From positions 1,865-7,358 of the forward strand of contig JAACJX010000360.1 in assembly GCA_014237545.1 (NCBI GenBank): a DNA stretch of 5,494 bases, in the 5' to 3' direction. The first letter of the stretch is position 1. Every line of letters begins with the position of its first letter. The stretch is from Ardenticatenia bacterium. GTDB taxonomy: Bacteria > Chloroflexota > Anaerolineae > Promineifilales > Promineifilaceae. The notes beneath the pieces were generated by a model. That model saw only the letters and a program-made list of their open reading frames with translations. It did not search any database and was not told the origin of the DNA. This document shows positions 1 through 5,329 of this stretch, piece by piece. The position numbers and the translations under genes were made by a program.

Positions 1-183
1 ATCCTCAGCGGCGTGATGATGCTGGAGTACATGGGCTGGCAGGAAGCGGCCGACCTGGTGGAGCAGGCGATGGCCAAGACCATCCAGGACAAGGTTGTCA
101 CCTATGACCTGCACCGGCAAATCGAGGGGGCGACGAAGGTCAGCAGCTCCGGCTTCGCGAAGGCGATTGTGGAGAATATGTAA
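1..183 (+). CDS. icd: NADP-dependent isocitrate dehydrogenase, C-terminal end (5' part outside window)
   Basis: The frame is open from base 1 and stops at TAA 181-183, giving the last 60 residues of a protein that begins before the window. It contains [17 protein letters not shown], then VTYDLHR, and ends AKAIVENM. From memory this aligns without gaps to the end of E. coli Icd (MMLRHMGWTEAADL, VTYDFER, GDAIIENM). The enzyme oxidatively decarboxylates isocitrate to 2-oxoglutarate in the cytoplasmic TCA cycle. In E. coli Icd the Tyr and Arg of the VTYDxxR segment (Y391, R395) contact the 2'-phosphate of NADP. Both are present here (residues 35 and 39 of the fragment), which supports NADP rather than NAD use. 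Codons are GC-rich at third positions. The gene is convergent with the large minus-strand gene and is followed 5 bp later by a strong hairpin. A related decarboxylating dehydrogenase (isopropylmalate dehydrogenase type) is the alternative, but the VTYDxxR segment favours icd. Confidence 0.92.
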   Translation: MLSGVMMLEYMGWQEAADLVEQAMAKTIQDKVVTYDLHRQIEGATKVSSSGFAKAIVENM

Positions 184-188
184 GCGTG

Positions 189-222
189 AAAAACCGAGTT
201 TCTCGGAAGAAACTCGGTTTTT
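189..222. terminator. Probable bidirectional rho-independent terminator between convergent genes
   Basis: A perfect 14-bp inverted repeat, AAAAACCGAGTTTC (189-202) and GAAACTCGGTTTTT (209-222), is separated by the 6-base loop TCGGAA. Because the arms begin with five A and end with five T, RNA from either strand forms a stem ending in a U run. It starts 5 bp after the icd stop. For the minus-strand gene it lies about 80 bp past the stop codon. It most likely ends icd transcription and may also end the opposing transcript. Confidence 0.85.
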
Positions 223-233
223 AAGGGCTATCT

Positions 234-285
234 GAAGACCTCTGAGGTTGGCGACCAAGGTCGCCGGGAAACCTCAGAGGTCTTT
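234..285. terminator. Long two-part hairpin, possible terminator or intergenic palindromic repeat
   Basis: The outer arms 235-249 (AAGACCTCTGAGGTT) and 270-284 pair perfectly over 15 bp, with a possible G-T pair added at 234/285. Inside, GGCGACC (250-256) pairs with GGTCGCC (259-265), leaving a very short tip and an unpaired GGGA (266-269) as a bulge. A short T run (283-286) follows on the plus strand, so it could back up the terminator at 189-222. On the minus strand it is the first hairpin after the large gene but has no U run. Each outer arm is itself nearly palindromic (CCTC..GAGG). It may be a dispersed intergenic repeat rather than a dedicated terminator. Confidence 0.6.
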
Positions 286-300
286 TCATGTATTGTGCTG

Positions 301-3021
301 TCAATCAACAACTATCGGCAGATATATCAACCCATCCAAGTCACCGGGGTCGTCGACTTCGTTGGGTAATGCTTCGCCAGCGCTGATCTTGTAAAGCCCA
401 CCGCTTGCGCCGACGTCTTTGTCATGAATCTCGACAAAGATCGGTTCGCCCGGATCGCCCACCAACTCCACCAGGAAGTAAGTTTCCGCATCCGGCGCCA
501 TCTCGTATTCGCCAAGAACCGTTAGTCCGTCGGCCTCGAAGACGCGAATGCGGGGTTGCATGTCCAGCGCAAGCTCGCTGACGCGGAGCATAAGCGCGCC
601 CGTCGCTGGCAGATCGAACCGGAACACATCCAAATCTCCGGCGCGATCGATTCGCCCGGCGTAGCGTGTATTATCGGGGGCTAAGAACGTGGCCAGTTCC
701 GGAAAGTCGCCATGGTCATCATTTTTGTAACCACTGATAGTTACAATCGTGAAGGCCTCTGCCTGCATGTCTTGTGCGACGGGATAAGGAGCATGATATG
801 CAGGGTTGGAATCCAAGAAGCTCTTTACCGTGAAGAATGCATTGCCTGACTTGTTACTGAAATCTACCGACACCTCATACTCGCCATCTTGATCATATGG
901 CATTAATCCTGTATATAGTCCATCGTCAGGCAGCATATCTGGGGCGATTCCATCATCTTTCAGTTCTAACGCACGAAACGAGCCGTCCGGCCTCGCAATT
1001 GTCACGACAAGATCTGCCCCTCCAACTAGCGCAAACTCGCCAACACTTGCCTCAATCAATACAGGGTCGGGATAGACGAATCTCGGCCCGCCAGAAGAAC
1101 CAACACTGGCTTGATAGGGATTCTCAGTCGAATCGTCCGAGTAGTTTAGTAATTCAAATGAACCATACTGTTCCCATGTAAAAGTAACTCTGTTTCTCGC
1201 TTCTGCCCTGAGTTCTGGCAATTGCCTGGATGGCCTCTCGTTGGCAGCTGGAGCGACATTGACCAGTTCTGGGAAATAAGTTCTACCCGTGCCAGCTATC
1301 AGGCGTGCTCGAGGAGGGTCGAACATGGAGTGTCGCACAAGCGTTTCCCAACCACTAGCTCCATATGCACGATGTTGTGCAGTGTTCCTCGTATTGTTTA
1401 CCTTGGCAGAAAATTCCCCTTGTCGTTCTGCGACCCAAAATAGGTCTCCTCCCATTATAGAATCCACAACTGGATCGTCACTTTCCAGCGGGCTGCAGTA
1501 GCCTTCACCAGTAGCTCCATATTCCTTATACTCATCACAAAGTCCATAGAAGTAGTGACCCCACTCATGTGCGAGAATCCAACCTGCCTCCACAGGCTCG
1601 CTAAGGTGGTCCCCTCTTTGCGAAACATCACCAAAAGAGATGTAGAAGGGAAACCATTTCCCATATCCGTTCAGAGAGGCGTGTGCTCTGTCGATCTCTT
1701 CTTCCCAGATAATATCCGCCTCCCACTTTCTTATACCATCCTGTGCGAAGGTGACATTACCGATTTTGTGAACACCATTGCTCATCTCATATACAAAATC
1801 GGCGAAGTTGTAGATTATCTGCTGGTAAGCATCCACATCCGCGGGTTCAACCGTTCGATACAAGGATATTAGGACATCGAAAACTCGCGACTCCGGTTCA
1901 TTGACTCGCGTACATTCTGTTTCGCTCAACATGGGGCCGCGTTCTGGTAAAAATACCTTAACTGTGTAACACCACTCTCCCCAAACCCCAACACTCACAT
2001 CGAATTTTGTGCTGGATCCGTTGTGCACTAGCCGGTACGATGCGCCATCCCGAGAGGCTAGCAACTCGTAGTATGACTCTGCGCCGAAAGGAGGCACCCA
2101 AGAGACAGTATAATTTCCATCCCCATCCGCATTTGCGATCGGGTTAATAATAGGCACCGACCAGCCGATGAAGTCAATGTCGTCGCGCGACGGCGGAACG
2201 TCCACCGTCCAAAAACCGCCTGGGGAAATATGGTAGCCTTGTTTGCTGGCGCTGACCCGGTAGCTTCCTGGCGCCAATCCGGTGAATTCATAGGCGCCGT
2301 CCGCCCCGCTAACCGTTGTCGCGCCGGTATCCAGTGCCAGGGTAACGCCCGCCAGCGGCAGATAGTTATCCGGGTTGTCATCGCGATTCTCCCACATGTG
2401 GCCGGAGATGGTGTGCTCTCCGCCGGTGGCTGCCAGTCGGTCGTGGACGAATACGTCCCTGTAGCCATTGGTGTCGCCGGGGACGAGGTTGTAGGCATCA
2501 GACGTGAATGCCACGAAGCGGCCGTCGGCCGAGATAGAGGGATTCGCCGAATAGGCACCACTATTATCATTGTTGGAGGAATCGACCGAGACGCGGGTGG
2601 TTGCTCCGGTCTGCCGGTCGTGGACAAATACGTCATAGTCGTAAGTGGTGCCTTTGAGAAAGTAATAATTGAATGCCACGAAGCGGCCGTTGGCCGAGAT
2701 TGAGGCAAAGAAAAAAGCCCCCTGCGCACCGGAGGAATCGACCGATACGCGGGTGGTCGCTCCGGTCTGCCGGTCGTGGACGAATACGTCACTGTAGTCA
2801 TTGATGTCGCCGGAGACGAGGTTGGAGGCATTAGACGTAAATGCCACGAAGCGGCCGTCGGCCGAGATAGAGACGTCTGATGAACCATTATTCCCCTGCA
2901 CGCCGGAAGAATCGACCGAGACGCGGGTGATCGCTCCGGTCTGCCGGTCGTGGACGAATACGTCACTGGCGAAAGTGGTGTCGCCGGAGACGAGGTTGGA
3001 GGCGGAAGACAGGAATGCCAC
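301..3021 (-). CDS. C-terminal part: remaining propeller blades, beta-sandwich domains, CLCA-like zinc metalloprotease, PPC-like domain
   Basis: The open frame runs from just after the amber (3069) to TGA 303-301; 3021 is its first possible GTG. That GTG is an ordinary Val inside the ISADGRFVAF motif and has no Shine-Dalgarno sequence, so independent translation is unlikely and a product would lack a signal peptide. Full-length numbering is used below. Blades of propeller 2 start at 727, 785, 841 and 896. A carboxypeptidase-regulatory-like sandwich (DGAYEFTGLAPGSYRVSA) and an Fn3-like domain with a Cys pair follow. The metalloprotease has H1218, E1219, H1222, G1226 and D1229-E1230 in HEWGHYFYGLCDEY, plus SIM at 1254-1256 as a likely Met-turn. 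Animal CLCA proteins have HEWAHLRWGVFDEY and, as I recall, a similar SIM segment. The VWA domain that follows in animal CLCA is absent. PDGS...LELKDDG...PDDGLYTG (about 1411-1438) resembles the CLCA beta-sandwich. The substrate is unknown. Confidence 0.8.
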   Translation of the reverse strand: MAFLSSASNLVSGDTTFASDVFVHDRQTGAITRVSVDSSGVQGNNGSSDVSISADGRFVAFTSNASNLVSGDINDYSDVFVHDRQTGATTRVSVDSSGAQGAFFFASISANGRFVAFNYYFLKGTTYDYDVFVHDRQTGATTRVSVDSSNNDNSGAYSANPSISADGRFVAFTSDAYNLVPGDTNGYRDVFVHDRLAATGGEHTISGHMWENRDDNPDNYLPLAGVTLALDTGATTVSGADGAYEFTGLAPGSYRVSASKQGYHISPGGFWTVDVPPSRDDIDFIGWSVPIINPIANADGDGNYTVSWVPPFGAESYYELLASRDGASYRLVHNGSSTKFDVSVGVWGEWCYTVKVFLPERGPMLSETECTRVNEPESRVFDVLISLYRTVEPADVDAYQQIIYNFADFVYEMSNGVHKIGNVTFAQDGIRKWEADIIWEEEIDRAHASLNGYGKWFPFYISFGDVSQRGDHLSEPVEAGWILAHEWGHYFYGLCDEYKEYGATGEGYCSPLESDDPVVDSIMGGDLFWVAERQGEFSAKVNNTRNTAQHRAYGASGWETLVRHSMFDPPRARLIAGTGRTYFPELVNVAPAANERPSRQLPELRAEARNRVTFTWEQYGSFELLNYSDDSTENPYQASVGSSGGPRFVYPDPVLIEASVGEFALVGGADLVVTIARPDGSFRALELKDDGIAPDMLPDDGLYTGLMPYDQDGEYEVSVDFSNKSGNAFFTVKSFLDSNPAYHAPYPVAQDMQAEAFTIVTISGYKNDDHGDFPELATFLAPDNTRYAGRIDRAGDLDVFRFDLPATGALMLRVSELALDMQPRIRVFEADGLTVLGEYEMAPDAETYFLVELVGDPGEPIFVEIHDKDVGASGGLYKISAGEALPNEVDDPGDLDGLIYLPIVVD
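1531..1569 (-). other. Zinc-binding HExxHxxxGxxDE active-site motif
   Basis: Codons from 1569 down encode HEWGHYFYGLCDE (residues 1218-1230). His1218 and His1222 would bind zinc, Glu1219 would be the general base, and Asp1229 sits at the spacing of the third ligand described for CLCA1 (HExxH, then Asp seven residues after the second His). All key residues are present, so the site looks catalytically competent. It lies downstream of the amber codon. Confidence 0.85.
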
Positions 3022-3636
3022 GAAGCGGCCGTCGGCCGAGATAGTGGGCCTCTCCGAATCACCAATCCCCTACGCGCCGGAGGAATCGACCGATACGCGG
3101 GTGGTCGCTCCGGTCTGCCGGTCGTGGACGAATACGTCACTGGAGTCATTGGTGTCGCCGGAGACGAGGTTGGAGGCGAAAGACGTGAATGCCACGAAGC
3201 GGCCGTCGGCCGAGATAGAGGGCACGTCCGAACTGGCATGATTCCCCTGCGCGCCGGAGGAATCGATCGAGACGCGGGTGGTCGCTCCAGTCTGCCGGTC
3301 GTGGACGAATACGTCACTGTAGTCATTGGTGTCGCCGGAGACGAGGTTGGAGGCATAAGACGTAAATGCCACGAAGCGGCCGTCGGCCGAGATAGAGGCA
3401 TACCACGAAACATTATTCCCCTGCGCGCCAGTGGAATCGACCGAGACGCGGGTGGTCGCTCCGGTCTGCCGGTCGTGTACGAATATGTCACTGTAGCCAT
3501 TGGTGTCGCCGGAGATGAGGTTGGAGGCGAAAGACGTGAATGCCACGAAGCGGCCGTCGGCCGAGATAGAGACAGTCATCGAACCATTATTCCCCTGCAC
3601 GCCGGAGGAATCGACCGAAACACGAGTCGTCGCACC
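2428..3636 (-). repeat. Tandem repeat of about 174 bp, seven copies, encoding propeller 2
   Basis: On the plus strand the 20-mer CCACGAAGCGGCCGTCGGCC occurs at 2511, 2844, 3018, 3192, 3369 and 3543, and with one mismatch at 2676. Spacings are 165, 168, 174, 174, 177 and 174 bp, matching blades of 55-59 residues. Copies from about 2730 to 3636 are nearly identical over most of their length, including synonymous positions. The main variation is in short hypervariable stretches (for example NNVSWYAS against NHASSDVPS). The sixth copy is shorter (NYYFLKGTTYDYD replaces the usual SNLVSGDTN loop). This points to recent amplification or ongoing homogenisation. Confidence 0.93.
3070..3072 (-). other. 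In-frame amber (TAG) where sister repeats have CAG
   Basis: The plus-strand triplet CTA reads TAG on the coding strand, in the segment SSGA-stop-GIGDSERPT between blades 3 and 4 of propeller 2. The equivalent codons at 3595-3597, 3421-3423, 3247-3249, 2896-2898 and 2722-2724 are all CAG. The change therefore corresponds to a single substitution at base 3072. Spacing to the next blade is normal, so there is no indel. Confidence 0.95.
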
Positions 3637-5220
3637 ACTATTGGCCATCGTCGCGGTAGCGGTTGCTGTTGGCGTCCGGGTCGGTGTGGCAGTCAATGTT
3701 AGCGGGTTGGTAGCCGTCGCGGTCGGCAGACCTGTCGCCGTTGCCGTGGCAGTGCGGGTAGGCGTGGGGCTGTTGGTGGCGGTCGGTGTTGCGGTGGCTA
3801 TAGATGTAGACGTCGGTGTGGGTGTTGCAGGCGGTGTGGTCGATGCTGTGGGGCTGCTGGTCGCCGTCGCGGTCGGGTTTCCGTCCGTCTCGCGTTCGTG
3901 GATATATACGTCCCATTCATTATTGGTGTCGGCCTGAACAAGGTTAGTTGCCTCCGAGACAAAAACGACGGAGTTGCTATCAGACGATATGGATGGGAGG
4001 ATTGAGTGCCCGTTGCCTTGCACTCCAGCCGAATCAATGGAAACGCGTTCGGTTTGGCCAGTTTGACGATCATGAATAAAAATATCAGAACAACTTTCAG
4101 GGATGTTGTATGCGCTGAGGCAGGTAGCTGAGTCATCGTCCACAAGGTTGCCGGCTTGTGAATGAAAGACAATGTAACGGCCGTCACCCGAAATATCGGG
4201 GTAGCCGGACGTTTTATCGGCGTTCGCGCCCCCTGAACTCACATCGACGCCGTTTGTTTGACCTGTTTGCCGGTCATGAACGAAGATGTTTGTTCCTGAG
4301 GAATCAAGCCCATAGGCTTTCGAATGGAAAACAACGTAACGGCCGTCAGCCGATAGCGCCGGATGGGTTGATTCACCATTACCAAATCCGCCCTGGGAAT
4401 TGACAGAGACAATTTCGATCACATCGGTCTGGCGATCGTATACAAAAACGTCCCATATGCCATAGTATTCGCCAGGGACAAAATTATCCGAAGAACTGAA
4501 GGCGACAAACCGGCCGTCAGTTGAAATGGCTAGATCTTTTACCTGGTCCGTACCGATTCCATCTATGGTCCACGAAATATACGTCGTCTGCCCGGTTTGC
4601 CGATCGTGTGTAAAGATCCCGCCCCCGTCAAGATAGCTGGACGAATACAGGAATGCAACAATTCGGCCGTCACCGGATATAACTGATCCGAAGGAGTCGT
4701 TAACCAACTGCGTCCCGGCGGAAGTGATAGACACTCGTTGAGTCTGGCCTGTTTGTCGGTCGTGGACAAAAATGTCCCACTTGCCATTGGTGTCGTTAGG
4801 AACCAGATTATGAGCGCTGGAGGTAAAGGTCACATATTGACCATCAGCAGAGATGGCAGGTGCTTCAGAAGCACCATTGGCTTGAACGCCGGTAGAGCTG
4901 ATTGAAACGCGGGTCGTCGCTCCAGTTTGCCGGTCGTGGACAAAAATGTCGGATACGTTGTTAGTATCTCCAGTGACCAGATTGTTAGCATCAGATTGAA
5001 AAGCAACGAAGCGACCGTTCGCTGAAATATTGTCGCGACTGGCAGAATTGTAATGCACACCGGAACTCGCATTACCCTGTTCACCAGATGAATTCACAGA
5101 GACACGCGTAGTCTGACTTGCGTCGGCCGAAGCCAACAGCGAGTTACCCAACGCAAACCACACCACCACAATGCTCAAACTAAAACCAAAGAGTGAAATG
5201 ATGACCCACCGACGCGCCAT
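3070..5220 (-). CDS. N-terminal part: signal peptide, complete seven-bladed propeller, Thr/Pro linker and three blades of a second propeller
   Basis: This is the 716-residue product expected if the amber is respected. I chose ATG at 5220-5218 because AAGGAGG lies 5 bases upstream and the protein then opens with a classic signal peptide: MARRW, a hydrophobic stretch to about residue 24, and an AxA site near residues 30-34 (ASADA). An upstream TTG at 5262 would put 14 polar residues before it. Seven PD40/TolB-like blades begin with ISxDG-type motifs at residues 65, 123, 181, 232, 289, 343 and 411. Each usually continues to a (D/N)xFxHDRQTGxTxRVS-like strand. Blade 6 carries a loop insertion with Cys367 and Cys377, perhaps a disulfide. 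Residues 449-528 are a Thr/Pro/Ala linker. Near-identical blades then start at 552, 610 and 669 before the stop. Such propellers usually bind ligands or partners; no catalytic role is visible in this part. Confidence 0.85.
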   Translation of the reverse strand: MARRWVIISLFGFSLSIVVVWFALGNSLLASADASQTTRVSVNSSGEQGNASSGVHYNSASRDNISANGRFVAFQSDANNLVTGDTNNVSDIFVHDRQTGATTRVSISSTGVQANGASEAPAISADGQYVTFTSSAHNLVPNDTNGKWDIFVHDRQTGQTQRVSITSAGTQLVNDSFGSVISGDGRIVAFLYSSSYLDGGGIFTHDRQTGQTTYISWTIDGIGTDQVKDLAISTDGRFVAFSSSDNFVPGEYYGIWDVFVYDRQTDVIEIVSVNSQGGFGNGESTHPALSADGRYVVFHSKAYGLDSSGTNIFVHDRQTGQTNGVDVSSGGANADKTSGYPDISGDGRYIVFHSQAGNLVDDDSATCLSAYNIPESCSDIFIHDRQTGQTERVSIDSAGVQGNGHSILPSISSDSNSVVFVSEATNLVQADTNNEWDVYIHERETDGNPTATATSSPTASTTPPATPTPTSTSIATATPTATNSPTPTRTATATATGLPTATATNPLTLTATPTRTPTATATATMANSGATTRVSVDSSGVQGNNGSMTVSISADGRFVAFTSFASNLISGDTNGYSDIFVHDRQTGATTRVSVDSTGAQGNNVSWYASISADGRFVAFTSYASNLVSGDTNDYSDVFVHDRQTGATTRVSIDSSGAQGNHASSDVPSISADGRFVAFTSFASNLVSGDTNDSSDVFVHDRQTGATTRVSVDSSGA
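3637..3876 (-). repeat. Low-complexity Thr/Pro/Ala linker between the two propellers
   Basis: About 80 residues (449-528) consist almost only of Thr, Ala and Pro with a few Ser, Asn, Arg, Leu and Ile, in units such as TPTPT, TATAT and PTRTAT. On the plus strand it appears as GT/GGT-rich imperfect short repeats (GTCGC, GGTCGG, GTTGC). Linkers of this type join extracellular domains and may be O-glycosylated; that use here is an inference. I associate such TPT/TAT linkers with secreted Chloroflexota proteins. Short repeats like these are prone to slippage. Confidence 0.85.
3880..5118 (-). repeat. Seven diverged propeller-1 blades (about 51-68 codons each)
   Basis: Blades recur at the protein level (ISxDGRxVxF, then DxFVHDRQTGxTxRVS) but differ considerably in DNA, unlike the copies in propeller 2. 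Starts are at residues 65, 123, 181, 232, 289, 343 and 411. Blade 3 is short (SSSYLDGGGIFTHDR), blade 4 has YDRQTDVIEIVS, and blade 6 is enlarged by a loop with two Cys. This region looks like the older ring, whereas 2428-3636 looks recently duplicated. Confidence 0.85.
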
Positions 5221-5225
5221 AGGAG

Positions 5226-5232
5226 CCTCCTT
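5226..5232 (-). promoter_or_regulatory. Ribosome binding site AAGGAGG
   Basis: On the minus strand AAGGAGG is followed by the 5-base spacer CTCCT and ATG at 5220-5218. It is a near-perfect anti-Shine-Dalgarno match at a normal distance. It decides the start in favour of MARRW rather than the upstream TTG (5262) or ATG (5241). Confidence 0.85.
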
Positions 5233-5300
5233 AAATACCATGCCGCTGTGCAGGGAGGACAAGACTGGCCAATAATTCCTGGCACACCTACACTAAACTA

Positions 5301-5329
5301 AGTATAGACGCCGGCGCCTACCGCTCCAA
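5301..5329 (-). promoter_or_regulatory. Candidate sigma-70-type promoter for the large gene
   Basis: On the minus strand TTGGAG (5329-5324) is followed by a 17-base spacer and TATACT (5306-5301). The -10 element matches the consensus in five of six positions, the -35 in three of six. Transcription would begin near 5294, giving a leader of roughly 75 bases. The spacer is GC-rich and contains the overlapping palindromes CGCCGGCG (5309-5316) and GGCGCC (5313-5318). No experimental or comparative support is available here. Confidence 0.4.

Larger units (their letters stand above)
301..5220 (-). pseudogene. Secreted double beta-propeller / CLCA-like metalloprotease, interrupted by one in-frame amber codon
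   Basis: From ATG at 5220-5218 to TGA at 303-301 the frame holds 1640 codons with one internal stop, TAG at 3072-3070 (codon 717). Both halves are in the same frame, so no frameshift is needed. Domain order by residue: signal peptide 1 to about 34; propeller 1, about 35-447; Thr/Pro/Ala linker 449-528; propeller 2, 529-931; carboxypeptidase-regulatory-like domain 936-1020; Fn3-like domain 1021-1110; CLCA-type metalloprotease about 1111-1345; CLCA-like beta-sandwich about 1385-1465; PPC-like domain about 1503-1615; YLPIV tail 1633-1637. The protein is expected outside the cytoplasmic membrane as a surface-attached or secreted protease. Five sister repeats carry CAG (Gln) where the amber stands, so one C-to-T change explains it. 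The long intact frame downstream says the lesion is recent or a sequence error. The substrate is unknown. I do not recognise a gene name. Confidence 0.8.

Noticed and set aside
3019..3021. GTG at 3021 as the start of an independent second gene
   Set aside because: It lies within the ISADGRFVAF blade motif with no Shine-Dalgarno sequence, and the same frame continues back to the amber. The product would be cytoplasmic and would begin inside a blade.
3070..3072. Genome-wide reassignment of TAG to Gln
   Set aside because: Only one TAG is seen in a real frame; the other two genuine stops here are TAA and TGA, so the window cannot support or exclude recoding. A single C-to-T change is the simpler explanation.
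2058..3500. A 480-codon minus-strand open frame across the repeats, rich in Pro, Ser and Arg
   Set aside because: It is an alternate frame of the tandem repeats (translating as STTGRPERPPASRSIPP units). It has no RBS or signal peptide, and it overlaps the propeller and regulatory-domain coding frame. It stays open only because one stop-free unit is repeated.
2428..3636. CRISPR-like array, suggested by regular repeats with variable segments
   Set aside because: The repeat period is about 174 bp, all lengths are multiples of three, and the repeats code for a propeller motif in one continuous frame.
2950..3702. Plus-strand Val/Gly-rich open frames opposite the repeats and the linker
   Set aside because: Antisense shadows of the repeated GC-rich units; translation gives low-complexity sequence with no domain or RBS.
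5221..5262. TTG start at 5262 extending the protein by 14 residues
   Set aside because: It would place polar residues ahead of the signal peptide and put the good AAGGAGG site inside the coding region. ATG at 5220 fits better.
5309..5318. Overlapping palindromes CGCCGGCG and GGCGCC in the promoter spacer as an operator
   Set aside because: Short GC palindromes are common by chance in GC-rich DNA, and no second copy is present nearby.
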